Origin: Verrucomicrobiota bacterium
Lineage (GTDB): Bacteria > Chlamydiota > Chlamydiia > Chlamydiales > Rhabdochlamydiaceae
Assembly (NCBI GenBank): GCA_018239985.1
Contig: JAFEGK010000002.1
Coordinates: 951 to 61,189, forward strand
Direction: 5' to 3'
Length of the DNA stretch: 60,239 nt
Under the pieces are notes generated by a model, which searched no databases, was not told the DNA's origin, and saw only the letters and a list, made by a program, of their open reading frames with translations. A program made the position numbers and the translations under genes. Below are positions 7,519-15,714 of the stretch, piece after piece. The first letter of the stretch is position 1, and the number at the start of each line of letters is the position of its first letter.

Positions 7519-9826
7519 AAAATGCCCTTATACTGCTTGAAAATAACCGTTTCTTTTCACACTCACGCGCTGAAATCAGGCGGCATAGAAACTCTGGGAT
7601 ATCTCCAGGCCGCTTTTCAAGCTCTTGACAGCGCAAGCAGAAAAGCTCTTCTGAAGGATCAGTGATGATTCGGGGTGTAATGAAGAAGAACATCTCTGTG
7701 TTATCGTCGGTGAGCTCTGTGGATCCGAATAATTTTCCGATACCAGGAATTTCCCCTAAGAAAGGGACCTTCTGAGTCTTGTCGCGAAGCGATTTCCGAC
7801 GTAGCCCACCGAGAATCACCGTCTGACCATCTAAAACGCGCACCTCGTTTTCAATATGTCTTTTATCGACGACGGGACGGCCATCATAATGGGGTTTTGT
7901 CGTATCGAAAGTAATATTGGTTTGCAGAGTGACAAATCCCCCCTCTTCACCATCCTCTTCGCATTCATCTGGCATATGAATAATCGGCGTCATAATGATG
8001 TTGATCCCGTACTGGGCACGGGTGAACGACTTTTCAAATGCGATCCCCTTATTCGTATCAATAGGAGCAGCACCATTGTTCAAAGAGATCTCTTCCATAA
8101 TCGAAATCGTCGCTGGCGTCTGGTTGACGGTGATGACAGAAGGAGCAGCGTTAAGCTGAATATCCTCTTGTGTCATTAAAAAGCTATAAGCTAGATCAAA
8201 TGCAGGAAAATATTTCGACTTATTTCCAGAGAAAAGAAACGCAAGTACCCCATTTCCGACAGGAGCATCAAGCCCATTGGGGGGAGGGGGTTTAGGGCCA
8301 TCGTAGCGGGCACCATTGTGGGCATTTCCAAGCTTCAAGAGATTGAGTCCATAGTTGGTCTGATTATTGAGCTTCTTCTCAAAAAGGAGCACCTCAATTT
8401 GGACCATCTTCTTTGGAACATCGAGGCGACGAAGCAGATCTTTGATTCGTGGAAGAACGTCACGCCTCACGACCATGAGCAAATTGCCAGTTTTGACATC
8501 CGGGATAAAATGCTCAATATTTTGCTCCACCTCGAGTTTTGAATCGATTTCGGGTTTAAATCTCTGTGGTGGCACAGTCAAACCAGGGGCCTGGGCATAC
8601 CCATCAGGAGCAGCTTGGAGAGCCGCGCCACGAGCTGTGTAACTGATATCCAAACTGTCACGAGACTCTGGAATAGCGTGGAAAATCGAGTAATAGACCT
8701 TATCTAGAACCTTGGCCAAATCATTTGGGTCGCTGTGTCTACAGTTGTAGATATAAATCGTCATCTCAGCTGGATCTTGAAGCTGATTTTCGGTATCAGC
8801 TACCAACTTTTCTGCCCGATCAACAACCTCACGGCGCCCCATTAGGATGAGGGAATTACCCTGAGTTGGGGTGATGATTGAAAGCCCGTCGTTATCGAAT
8901 TTTCCCAACGGGACACGTTGGAATTTCTCAATAGCCTCGCTGAAGAAAGTCTGCAGAATTTTCTCCATCTCCTTCACACTCATCTTCGTGATCGGGACAA
9001 CTTTCGAGATTTTTCCTTGGGGATCCTTCCAAACAGTATTGTAGAGTTGAATCAGCTTTTCAATCTCATCTTTTGTAGAAACCAGGGCAATTTTTCCGCC
9101 GATGTTGTAGACAAAAGTCATTTTCGGGTCAGAGAAACGCTCGAAAAACTGAAAAGCCGTTTTGACCTGCTCAATGGGAGGAGAAAAGACATAAAAAATG
9201 CGACGGTGATCCTGAATGAACCGGATATCTTCTGGGGTAGAGGCAATCGCGGTCACAGCTGAAGGGTCTTGCTTAAAAATGAATAGCTGCCGTGTATAAG
9301 GGTTGACCTGCTTGACCCCCACTCCATTCTGGGCCAAGATGATTTCGAGCATATCGCCCCAGGATTCCCGGGGAATGGGCAAGTTAGAATGCATCGTCAC
9401 TTTCATCCCAGACATTTCGGGAGGGACAATATACAGATATTCCGATGCTCCATACTCCATCACGAGCGAGGCAAGTGAAGTCTCCTCCTGATCCCAGAGA
9501 GCATACCCCTCCTCTTCCCGTTTGGTCTGCAGAGTCGACGCTTGGCGCCATCTCTCCTGTAGAGCAACCATCTCCCCTTTCACAGACTGGACAGCACTCA
9601 GCAGGGATTGATATTCTTCCTCTTGAGCTCCGGAAGCATGCAACTTCTCCGCAGCAGCCATCTGCTCCGCCAGACTAGCTCTGAGCTCGGCTAGTTTTTG
9701 ATTGACTTGTGACAATTGCAGTTGCGTCTGCTCACCGACCATTTGAGTACATTGCGCCTTTTTTTCCTCAATGGTCTGAGCAAAAAGCGAAGTCATAATT
9801 AAGATTGCAGGTGTAATACGTTTCAT
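7487..9826 (-). CDS. gspD: Type II secretion outer-membrane secretin GspD with N-terminal coiled coil
   Basis: A 779-residue secretin. It has a signal peptide (MKRITPAILIMTSLFAQ), then a highly charged, coiled-coil-like stretch at about residues 20-95 not usual for GspD, then N-domains (secretin_N-type, around SVKEMEKILQTFFSEAI), and the C-terminal secretin domain. That domain has VRVLDGQTVILGGL, VPFLGEIPGIGKLFGS and FFFITPRII, the classic secretin signature. It forms the outer-membrane channel for folded exoproteins. The ATG at 9826 overlaps the stop of the upstream gene; a GTG one codon earlier is possible. Its 3' end overlaps the start of gspE. Confidence 0.93.
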   Translation of the reverse strand: MKRITPAILIMTSLFAQTIEEKKAQCTQMVGEQTQLQLSQVNQKLAELRASLAEQMAAAEKLHASGAQEEEYQSLLSAVQSVKGEMVALQERWRQASTLQTKREEEGYALWDQEETSLASLVMEYGASEYLYIVPPEMSGMKVTMHSNLPIPRESWGDMLEIILAQNGVGVKQVNPYTRQLFIFKQDPSAVTAIASTPEDIRFIQDHRRIFYVFSPPIEQVKTAFQFFERFSDPKMTFVYNIGGKIALVSTKDEIEKLIQLYNTVWKDPQGKISKVVPITKMSVKEMEKILQTFFSEAIEKFQRVPLGKFDNDGLSIITPTQGNSLILMGRREVVDRAEKLVADTENQLQDPAEMTIYIYNCRHSDPNDLAKVLDKVYYSIFHAIPESRDSLDISYTARGAALQAAPDGYAQAPGLTVPPQRFKPEIDSKLEVEQNIEHFIPDVKTGNLLMVVRRDVLPRIKDLLRRLDVPKKMVQIEVLLFEKKLNNQTNYGLNLLKLGNAHNGARYDGPKPPPPNGLDAPVGNGVLAFLFSGNKSKYFPAFDLAYSFLMTQEDIQLNAAPSVITVNQTPATISIMEEISLNNGAAPIDTNKGIAFEKSFTRAQYGINIIMTPIIHMPDECEEDGEEGGFVTLQTNITFDTTKPHYDGRPVVDKRHIENEVRVLDGQTVILGGLRRKSLRDKTQKVPFLGEIPGIGKLFGSTELTDDNTEMFFFITPRIITDPSEELFCLRCQELEKRPGDIPEFLCRLISARECEKKRLFSSSIRAFFGEKQQYYYE

Positions 9827-10998
9827 CACTGAGGCTTAGAGATCCTTTTCTTAGTCGGTTTTCCTTTTAATGCAGCTGCTTGAATAGTAAAGGGTTTCAT
9901 CTGAGTCCGCAGGTCATCGAAGTGGCGCCCACGAATATGACCACTTTGGTCGATCGAATCAACGACAAAGAGCTCTTCAACAATTTCATTATTTAAATAG
10001 GATTCGATTTCATTAATTGTAATCAATTTACGCCATCCCGCTTGTGTTTTTATTACCCAATCGCTTGGTCTTAAAACCAATCGCTTTTTTCCAATCTTAC
10101 AAGAGACTTGCCCAATACTACGCATTTTCGGATCGGCAATCACCTGGTCTGGGACAAAGCGGATAGGTTGATTTTTTTGGAGAGACAATCTGACATAGAA
10201 GAGGGGCTCCCCATTGACATCCCATCCCTCCAGCTCCACCTCGTTATCTGAGGTCTCCCTAAACACCGCTATGGGGACAGAAGGATCGGGTTCACTCACA
10301 GTCCATCGCCCCTCTTTTAAGGTGAGAAAATCTCCCGGCTGTAGATAGACAAAATAACGGCCGGTCCCGCTAGTCAGCTCAATTTTATATTTTTCCCCCA
10401 GCTGCCGATATTCCTCCCCTCCATATTCTCGAAAAAAGAGATCGTTCCCCCACCACTTTGCCTGAATTTGGTCAAAATTGTCTATGTTCTTTGGCTTTTC
10501 TTGCAAAGAGAGCTCCTCATCTCCGATTTTGAGCAAAATCTCATCACCATTGATAAGCTGAGGGATCATCTGCCTGCCCCCATCAGCAAATTCAAACTTC
10601 TCTTCATTCCAACTGAAGCAGATCGGCTCATTTTCCTTGATCAGTCGTTGCTCGTCAGAGCCCTTAAGCCCAATCCGATAGACTTTTTCCCCCTTTCCTA
10701 AATCGGGACGAACATTTTGGGCCAAAAGGACCAAATTTTGTTCCAGGGCGATCACCATTGGAGAGCGCTTATTCTCATAAAGAGCAAGGGGCCCCGTAAG
10801 CATTTTCTCCACATCAAAGGTCGCAATTGGATGAGTTGTAGCTTCAATCGACTCAAGTGGCTTAGAGGCAAATAGCGCTACTGCGAAATAGATCGAAATA
10901 GCCACCGTCATAGCACTGATAGCCCATTTAGCAAACGCAAATACTTGGTTTAGAATAATACGGGATCGGAAAGCAATGATCATAACGATCTCAAGCAT
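9826..10998 (-). CDS. Type II secretion-associated membrane-anchored protein (GspC-like position)
   Basis: A 390-residue protein, first gene of the gsp operon. It has a short cytosolic N-terminus and one transmembrane helix at about residues 24-46 (WAISAMTVAISIYFAVALFA). A large predicted periplasmic region of beta-rich character follows, with a very basic C-terminal tail (KGKPTKKRISKPQ). This single-pass layout directly before gspD resembles GspC, which links the inner-membrane platform to the secretin, but I see no convincing HR or PDZ domain. An alternative start is the ATG at 10983. The stop codon overlaps the gspD start. Calling it GspC-like rests on position and topology only. Confidence 0.65.
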   Translation of the reverse strand: MLEIVMIIAFRSRIILNQVFAFAKWAISAMTVAISIYFAVALFASKPLESIEATTHPIATFDVEKMLTGPLALYENKRSPMVIALEQNLVLLAQNVRPDLGKGEKVYRIGLKGSDEQRLIKENEPICFSWNEEKFEFADGGRQMIPQLINGDEILLKIGDEELSLQEKPKNIDNFDQIQAKWWGNDLFFREYGGEEYRQLGEKYKIELTSGTGRYFVYLQPGDFLTLKEGRWTVSEPDPSVPIAVFRETSDNEVELEGWDVNGEPLFYVRLSLQKNQPIRFVPDQVIADPKMRSIGQVSCKIGKKRLVLRPSDWVIKTQAGWRKLITINEIESYLNNEIVEELFVVDSIDQSGHIRGRHFDDLRTQMKPFTIQAAALKGKPTKKRISKPQ

Positions 10999-11031
10999 AA
11001 CTCAAGTGAGAAAAAAAACCAACAAAGACAG

Positions 11032-11060
11032 TTGCTAAAATTATCTTGAATAATTAGATT
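11032..11060 (+). promoter_or_regulatory. Candidate sigma-66/70 promoter for the 11098 gene
   Basis: TTGCTA at 11032 and TAGATT at 11055 are separated by 17 bases, each matching 4 of 6 consensus positions, upstream of the gene at 11098 and divergent from the gsp operon. Confidence 0.35.
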
Positions 11061-11097
11061 GAGGTTAAAACAACAAGATCTATCTAATGGAGATGTT

Positions 11098-11493
11098 ATG
11101 AATGACAAAAGCAAAAAAGAAGGCGTAACTGTCAAAGAGATCGAAAGTTATGCGAAGGGTTACCGCTATGAGATTTTCTTTTGCGCCCTTTTCGTTTTAG
11201 CGACTATCTTTTCAATGGTATTTTGGGGAACCACACTAGCCATATTCCTGACAGGAGTTGGTGGGATCGTCGGAGTGCTCCTAGCTGAAAAGATCCATCA
11301 GTTTGCGCAAAAAATGGCTGAGACAATTGGCTCTAAAGAAGTTGCCTTCCAACTGATCGTCGGTTTGCTCGCCCTCGTCGTCGCCATCTTCCTCGCCCCC
11401 GTAATCTTCCTAATTCTCGGAGTACACGGCGGCAAAAGCATGATGAGACGCATCAGAAAAGCGACTGGAAACGGCTCTAAAAAATCCCAGTAA
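11098..11493 (+). CDS. Small conserved-looking membrane protein with two or three helices
   Basis: A 131-residue protein with a polar N-terminus (MNDKSKKEG), hydrophobic segments at about residues 27-45, 47-65 and 84-108, and a basic C-terminus (MMRRIRKATGNGSKKSQ) that should stay in the cytosol. The start at 11098 is chosen because GGAGATGTT directly precedes this ATG; an upstream in-frame codon has no binding site. It is divergent from the type II secretion operon and followed by a strong hairpin. I do not recognise the family, and no enzymatic motif is visible. Confidence 0.75.
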   Translation: MNDKSKKEGVTVKEIESYAKGYRYEIFFCALFVLATIFSMVFWGTTLAIFLTGVGGIVGVLLAEKIHQFAQKMAETIGSKEVAFQLIVGLLALVVAIFLAPVIFLILGVHGGKSMMRRIRKATGNGSKKSQ

Positions 11494-11502
11494 TTACGAT
11501 AA

Positions 11503-11525
11503 AGGCCGAGCTTCGAACTCGGCCT
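11503..11525 (+). terminator. GC-rich hairpin after the 11098 gene
   Basis: AGGCCGAG and CTCGGCCT form an 8-bp stem around a 7-base loop, 10 bases after the stop codon. No T run follows immediately. Confidence 0.5.
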
Positions 11526-11541
11526 ACGTGATTTAGGAAAA

Positions 11542-11563
11542 ACCCGAGGCATAAGCCCCGGGT
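11542..11563 (-). terminator. Intrinsic terminator for the small Q/P/K-rich gene
   Basis: A 9-bp stem with one mismatch (ACCCGAGGC / GCCCCGGGT) and a 4-base loop. On the minus strand it is followed by TTTTTCC, the usual form of a rho-independent terminator, downstream of the stop at 11587. Confidence 0.65.
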
Positions 11564-11586
11564 CTTCTTTCGTAAATTTTCTCAAT

Positions 11587-11718
11587 TTACTTCTTTTTTG
11601 GATCTTGTTTTTTGGGTTGTCCCATTGGGGGCTTTTGCGGCTGTTGTGGTTGCTGGCCCCATGATTTTTGAGGTTGTTGTTGGGGTTGTCCTGGCTTTTT
11701 GCTTTGTTTTTCTTTCAT
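11587..11718 (-). CDS. 43-residue Gln/Pro/Lys-rich small protein
   Basis: A short open frame of 43 codons plus stop. It starts MKEKQSKKPGQPQQQ and ends KKQDPKKK. Composition is extreme: Gln, Pro and Lys make up most residues, with one central Trp (KSWGQQPQQ). AGGTCAAG lies just upstream of the ATG as a possible binding site, and an intrinsic terminator sits 24 bases after the stop, so it looks like an independent small gene. It is probably disordered and strongly basic, and could bind nucleic acid or be a secreted peptide; nothing proves either. No family recognised. Confidence 0.55.
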   Translation of the reverse strand: MKEKQSKKPGQPQQQPQKSWGQQPQQPQKPPMGQPKKQDPKKK

Positions 11719-11826
11719 GACTTGACCTATGTATCACAATTTTTTTCTGGCGCCCTCTTAGACAGCCTAAGCAGAAGCGTCATTGAGCCCCATTCAACTC
11801 ACAGTCAAAATTATTTTCAATATTTT

Positions 11827-12741
11827 TTAATTAGAAAATGTCTCTCGATAGAGGTCAGTCGTAGCCGCCGATGAGCCCAGCAACTTCCCACACAGCTCAA
11901 ACACCTGATCATATTTCTCTGGCGGAACATAGACCCCCGCCTTGCACAACTCCGATTCTTTGAGCAAAATCATCGGCCTGTTAAAAGCCAGAAAATCATA
12001 TCCAATTGACGACAGGTCTCCAATATAGATATCTGCCTGATCCAGAATAGGGTAAATAGGAGGAAAATTCTCTAGAATTTCCAATTGACTGATCTCTTCG
12101 GGGTATTGCTGATGCAGATTGGGATGAAGTTTGACAATCAGCCTAAACTCGGCTGGCGCCTGACGAAGATAGGGCCAAAAGGATGGAAAAGAAGAGTTTT
12201 TTTCCAGGTCTTGCCATGTCGGAGCGTAGAGAATCGTCGGTTTTGTTTTAGGGGGCAAGAGTTTCTGATAGAACTCCTTATGCTTTTGATAATAGGCCAA
12301 TCGGTAATTGCCAACCCTGTGCATCGGAACATTTATCCCCTTTTCCTTTAGGAAAGCCTCGATTCTGGGGCCATAAGTCAACAACTGCTCCTCATGTATA
12401 AGAGCCTCCATGAATGGAGAAGATCGCCCTTTATCCGAATTCCCATGCGGGCACCAAATCGTTTTAATCCGCTTATTATGAATAGCTTGGGCAAAAAAGA
12501 AAACCTGATCAAAAAGAACGCGGGGCGTCGAGTAATAAACCGTATCAAACTGCGAGACCAGCCGCTGTGGAGCCTCCAAAGGATCCCACAAAAGGACCTT
12601 TAGATCAGGATAAAAAGTGCCCGCCTGGTCAGCGATCTGCTCATCGGTCAGAATCAGAGGGATTCCCATCTGCGCGCAGAGAGGAGCAAGATGGTCGAGG
12701 TGATGAAACTCGGGCCCATAGATTAAACCTGCTTTATTCAT
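11827..12741 (-). CDS. CDP-glycerol glycerophosphotransferase-like (TagF/TagB-type) transferase
   Basis: A 304-residue protein with GT-B-like features of the CDP-glycerol:glycerophosphotransferase family (PF04464-type). It has the catalytic-type CPHGNSDKG motif near residue 100, TILYAPTWQDLE near 170, KLHPN near 205, and a C-terminal donor-site motif GDLSSIGYDFLAFNRP. Family members transfer polyol-phosphate or sugar units to surface glycans. No signal peptide; probably peripheral at the inner membrane. The start at 12741 is chosen because this ATG overlaps the stop of the upstream gene (ATGA). It is a paralogue of the gene at 21584, sharing the N-terminal motif LDHLAPLCA. The acceptor is unknown. 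Confidence 0.8.
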   Translation of the reverse strand: MNKAGLIYGPEFHHLDHLAPLCAQMGIPLILTDEQIADQAGTFYPDLKVLLWDPLEAPQRLVSQFDTVYYSTPRVLFDQVFFFAQAIHNKRIKTIWCPHGNSDKGRSSPFMEALIHEEQLLTYGPRIEAFLKEKGINVPMHRVGNYRLAYYQKHKEFYQKLLPPKTKPTILYAPTWQDLEKNSSFPSFWPYLRQAPAEFRLIVKLHPNLHQQYPEEISQLEILENFPPIYPILDQADIYIGDLSSIGYDFLAFNRPMILLKESELCKAGVYVPPEKYDQVFELCGKLLGSSAATTDLYRETFSN

Positions 12742-13235
12742 GGATTTCGTTGCGTATAGGTCGCGACCTTCGTTTTGCGACTCGATTTGTGAAGAGGATG
12801 TGGAAAGGGACATTGGAGGGGAAGCTCCTGCTTTTGCTTGGACTGCTCAAAAAGAGCAGCATTCCGGCAATTTTGCAAGTTCATCCTATCCAGAAGTGCA
12901 AAGACCTGGTCAAGTTTGCTCAAAATATCGCAACTGCCCTCTTCTTGAACAGGGAGAAGCTCCTTTTTTCCTAGAAAAGAAGCCAACTTAATCATCTCTT
13001 CAGTGGTTTTTAGCCTTCGATAGCGGATGTCCTTAAGATTCAGAACGTGATCCGATCTTTGCTCCATCACACTTACCCACTGCTTCCGATCGTTTTCTAA
13101 AAGAGCAAGTTCCTCCTGATGAAGATTCGAAAGAATCTCCCGCATCACCTCAATCTCATGATTTAAGACACTGCTCAAGTCATGGCCCATTTTTTCCCAA
13201 TTTTCCTTGCTCGAGTTTGGAATTGCTGTCATCAT
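12738..13235 (-). CDS. Helical FlgN-like protein, possible secretion chaperone
   Basis: A 165-residue, almost entirely alpha-helical protein. A long amphipathic stretch at about residues 20-95 contains HEIEVMREILSNLHQEE and a basic segment DIRYRRLKTTEEM, resembling the FlgN family of flagellar and type III chaperones. The C-terminal 35 residues are polar and basic. Chlamydiae lack flagella but keep flagellar-type secretion homologues, so a chaperone role is conceivable. The ATG at 13235 follows AGAGGAT; an upstream ATG at 13280 would run into the divergent mutY start. It is translationally coupled to the TagF-like gene. Family assignment is tentative. Confidence 0.6.
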   Translation of the reverse strand: MMTAIPNSSKENWEKMGHDLSSVLNHEIEVMREILSNLHQEELALLENDRKQWVSVMEQRSDHVLNLKDIRYRRLKTTEEMIKLASFLGKKELLPVQEEGSCDILSKLDQVFALLDRMNLQNCRNAALFEQSKQKQELPLQCPFPHPLHKSSRKTKVATYTQRNP

Positions 13236-13270
13236 ATCCTCTATGATCCGGAATTTGTTATTTATCAGCA

Positions 13271-14317
13271 ATGGACCCATTTAACAAGCAAGAATTTCTC
13301 CCTATCGGTTTAAAGCACTGGTTTGAAGAGAATAAAAGAAATTTTCCTTGGAGACAGACCCCCTCTCCCTATGCCGTATGGGTCTCAGAAGTGATGCTAC
13401 AGCAGACCCAAGCGTCGGTCGTCATCCCCTATTTCGAAAAGTGGATGGCCCGCTTTCCAACAATCCAGACCCTGGCCGCCGCCCCCATCGAAGAGGTGAT
13501 CAAGCTCTGGGAAGGCCTTGGGTATTATTCACGAGCGCGCAACCTCCACGCCGGGGCGAAATTTTTGGTTGATCACCATCAAGGAGAGCTCCCCTCAGAT
13601 CCAAAACTACTAGAAAAAGTCAAAGGTCTTGGCCCCTACACCATAGGAGCGATATTAAGCTTTGCTTTCCATAAAAAGGGGGTTGCTCTTGATGGGAATG
13701 TCGCCCGCGTGATTAGCCGCCTTTTTTGCATCGAAGACCCCATAGACACCCCATCAGTGCAAAAAAAACTCCGAGCGAAAGTCGAAGATCTCTTGCCAGA
13801 TACAGAGCCTTGGGTCATGATGGAGGCATTAATAGAACTGGGGGCCACAGTTTGCACTCGTAGACCCACTTGTGCAGCCTGCCCACTACAGGAAGAATGC
13901 CGGGCGTTTCATTTAGGAAAAGCAGAGCAGCTCCCCAATAAAAAACAGCGCTACTCGACAACCCTACTAGAGAGAGAAGTTTTACTTATTAACCACGAGC
14001 AAGAGTTCTTAGTTCAACACCACCAAGGGAAAAAAGTGATGTCAGGACTTTATGAATTTCCCTATTTTGAAAAGGGACAGTCCCATTCCTTTTATCCTGG
14101 AAAACTCGGACATCTTAAAAATTTAAAAAATGTCACCCACACCTTCACCCGTTACCGATCACAACTTTTTCCCTCACTTTGGATCGCCCACGAGAGAAGA
14201 GAAATTGAAGGATTTCAGTGGATTGCCCTCGAAGAGCTAAACAAGCTCCCCTTTTCATCGGGCCATCGGCAAATCCTTAAAAATTTATTGGAGGACCATG
14301 CACATCTTACATACTGA
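13271..14317 (+). CDS. mutY: A/G-specific adenine DNA glycosylase MutY
   Basis: A 348-residue base-excision repair enzyme that removes adenine opposite 8-oxoguanine. It has the N-terminal signature NFPWRQTPSPYAVWVSEVML, helix-hairpin-helix VKGLGPYTIGAIL, the catalytic Asp in GVALDGNVARVISR, and a four-cysteine iron-sulfur loop (VCTRRPTCAACPLQEEC). A NUDIX-like C-terminal domain that recognises oxoG follows, at about residues 220-340. The first two cluster cysteines are 5 residues apart, where E. coli MutY has 6. It overlaps the downstream glycosyltransferase by 20 bases, so the two are co-translated. Confidence 0.96.
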   Translation: MDPFNKQEFLPIGLKHWFEENKRNFPWRQTPSPYAVWVSEVMLQQTQASVVIPYFEKWMARFPTIQTLAAAPIEEVIKLWEGLGYYSRARNLHAGAKFLVDHHQGELPSDPKLLEKVKGLGPYTIGAILSFAFHKKGVALDGNVARVISRLFCIEDPIDTPSVQKKLRAKVEDLLPDTEPWVMMEALIELGATVCTRRPTCAACPLQEECRAFHLGKAEQLPNKKQRYSTTLLEREVLLINHEQEFLVQHHQGKKVMSGLYEFPYFEKGQSHSFYPGKLGHLKNLKNVTHTFTRYRSQLFPSLWIAHERREIEGFQWIALEELNKLPFSSGHRQILKNLLEDHAHLTY

Positions 14318-15380
14318 AAGCTCAAATGGCTGGGGAGGACAAGAAATCAGAATCCTCCGCGAGTCAGAAGGGATGCGCCGGCGGGGCCATCAAGTAATCA
14401 TGGCGATTGCTAAAGGTGGTGGCCTCGTTGCCAAAGCCCGCGCTGCAGGATTTACCGTCTATGAATTAGAATTCTCCAAGCCAAAAGCCCTCTACCCCCT
14501 CCTTCAACTCATCACCATCATCCGCAGACATAAAATCGATTTGATCAACACCCATTCCTCAACAGACGCCTGGATTGGAGGAATTGCAGCCCGACTGACC
14601 CGAAAAAAAGTGATAAGGACAAGACACCTCTCCACCCCAATAAGAAAAGGACTTAACAGCCGCCTCCTCTACAACACCCTCGCCGACTTCGTCGTCACCA
14701 CCTCCAGCCAGATCATTTCGCCGATCATCGAGCAGTCCAAAATACGGCCAGAGAAATGTCGCCTCGTCGCCACAGGAGTCGATCCTCAAGATCTCCAACC
14801 AACTGGCGCCGACGTCCAAGAATTTCGAAGAGAACTTGGCCTTGGACCTGACGACTGCCTCGTCGGAACAGCCTGTTTTGTACGTTCTTGGAAAGGGATC
14901 CAAGATTTAATGAAAGCCGCCCACCTACTTCGTGATTTCAACCAGATCAAATGGGTCATCATAGGCGGAGGTTACGTCGACCGCTACAAAGGACTTGCAG
15001 CAGAGCTTGGCCTCGACACCACCCTCTATTTCACCGGCCATCTTGAGAACCCCTTCCCCGCGATCGCCGCGCTCGACATCTTCACCCTCCTGAGCACCGC
15101 CAACGAAGGCATTTCACAAGCCTGCTTACAAGCTGCCTACCTTCAAAAACCGCTCATCACAACCACCATCGGCGGCCTACCCGAAGTGTGCCGCAATCAA
15201 GAGACCGGCATCCTCGTACCCCCAGGACGTCCGAAAGAAGTCGCCAACGCCGTCCTCTCCCTCTACGACGATCCAGAAAAACGGAAACAGCTAGGAAAAA
15301 AAGCCCGCCAACTGGTCGAAAGCAAATTTACCCTACAGCACACCTTAGATCTCATGGAGAAGATCTACACGTCCCTATAA
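14298..15380 (+). CDS. GT4-family glycosyltransferase
   Basis: A 360-residue GT-B glycosyltransferase. The N-terminal domain starts MHILHTESSNGWGGQEIRIL, with the Gly-rich acceptor-side loop near residue 14. The C-terminal donor domain has VIIGGGYVDRYK near 217, LDIFTLLSTANEGISQACLQ near 255 (E-x7-E-type motif of GT4), and GGLPEV near 290. GT4 enzymes transfer sugars from nucleotide donors to lipids or glycans, often in lipopolysaccharide assembly. GGAGG lies directly before the ATG. Cytosolic, with no signal peptide. The specific sugar cannot be read from the sequence; an LPS or surface-glycan role is the likeliest. Confidence 0.9.
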   Translation: MHILHTESSNGWGGQEIRILRESEGMRRRGHQVIMAIAKGGGLVAKARAAGFTVYELEFSKPKALYPLLQLITIIRRHKIDLINTHSSTDAWIGGIAARLTRKKVIRTRHLSTPIRKGLNSRLLYNTLADFVVTTSSQIISPIIEQSKIRPEKCRLVATGVDPQDLQPTGADVQEFRRELGLGPDDCLVGTACFVRSWKGIQDLMKAAHLLRDFNQIKWVIIGGGYVDRYKGLAAELGLDTTLYFTGHLENPFPAIAALDIFTLLSTANEGISQACLQAAYLQKPLITTTIGGLPEVCRNQETGILVPPGRPKEVANAVLSLYDDPEKRKQLGKKARQLVESKFTLQHTLDLMEKIYTSL

Positions 15381-15498
15381 AAAAGATATCATTACATCAT
15401 TCCCCTCATTTTTTTTGACTAATGCCTTGAAAGGTTGTCAAAAAACGTGGTTGACCGAATATTTAACTCATTTGATCTTCCACATCCTGCGTCTTATC

Positions 15499-15513
15499 TA
15501 TACCCGTTCCGTT
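15499..15513 (+). repeat. Dispersed TATACCCGTTCCGTT motif
   Basis: Exact copy of the left arm core of the palindrome at 3307-3349, here without an inverted partner. Confidence 0.6.
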
Positions 15514-15528
15514 GTCCAAAAAAGCCAT

Positions 15529-15554
15529 TTTTTGTGCAGTCAACTGCACAAAAA
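15529..15554. repeat. 12-bp inverted repeat (TTTTTGTGCAGT)
   Basis: TTTTTGTGCAGT and its exact reverse complement are separated by only CA. On the minus strand it could be a poor terminator; the near-continuous palindrome looks more like a binding site. Confidence 0.5.
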
Positions 15555-15643
15555 CTTTAACTACCTGTTTTTAAATGACTTAATAAAGCAGCAAGAGTTA
15601 CACATCTCTAATAAAAACCTTAACATCCTGTTTTTAAAGAACT
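15551..15643 (+). repeat. Two diverged direct repeats around CCTGTTTTTAAA
   Basis: Copies at 15551-15579 and 15613-15643 share an AAAAC(T/C)TTAAC start and CCTGTTTTTAAA core with 62-base periodicity. They do not belong to a recognisable gene. Confidence 0.45.
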
Positions 15644-15685
15644 TGAACAAATCTATTACCTAATCAACCTTTTCTAAACTAAGAC

Positions 15686-15714
15686 TTGAAATAAAAATTA
15701 ATTTTTGATAAAAT
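15686..15714 (+). promoter_or_regulatory. Promoter for the 15745 MORN gene
   Basis: TTGAAA at 15686, a 17-base spacer, and TAAAAT at 15709; both hexamers match 5 of 6 consensus positions. A binding site (AAAAGGAG) and the ATG follow 30 bases later. Confidence 0.6.

Noticed and set aside
15415-15663. 82-codon plus-strand frame
   Set aside because: Overlaps several non-coding repeats, has no ribosome binding site, and its composition looks like AT-rich spacer.
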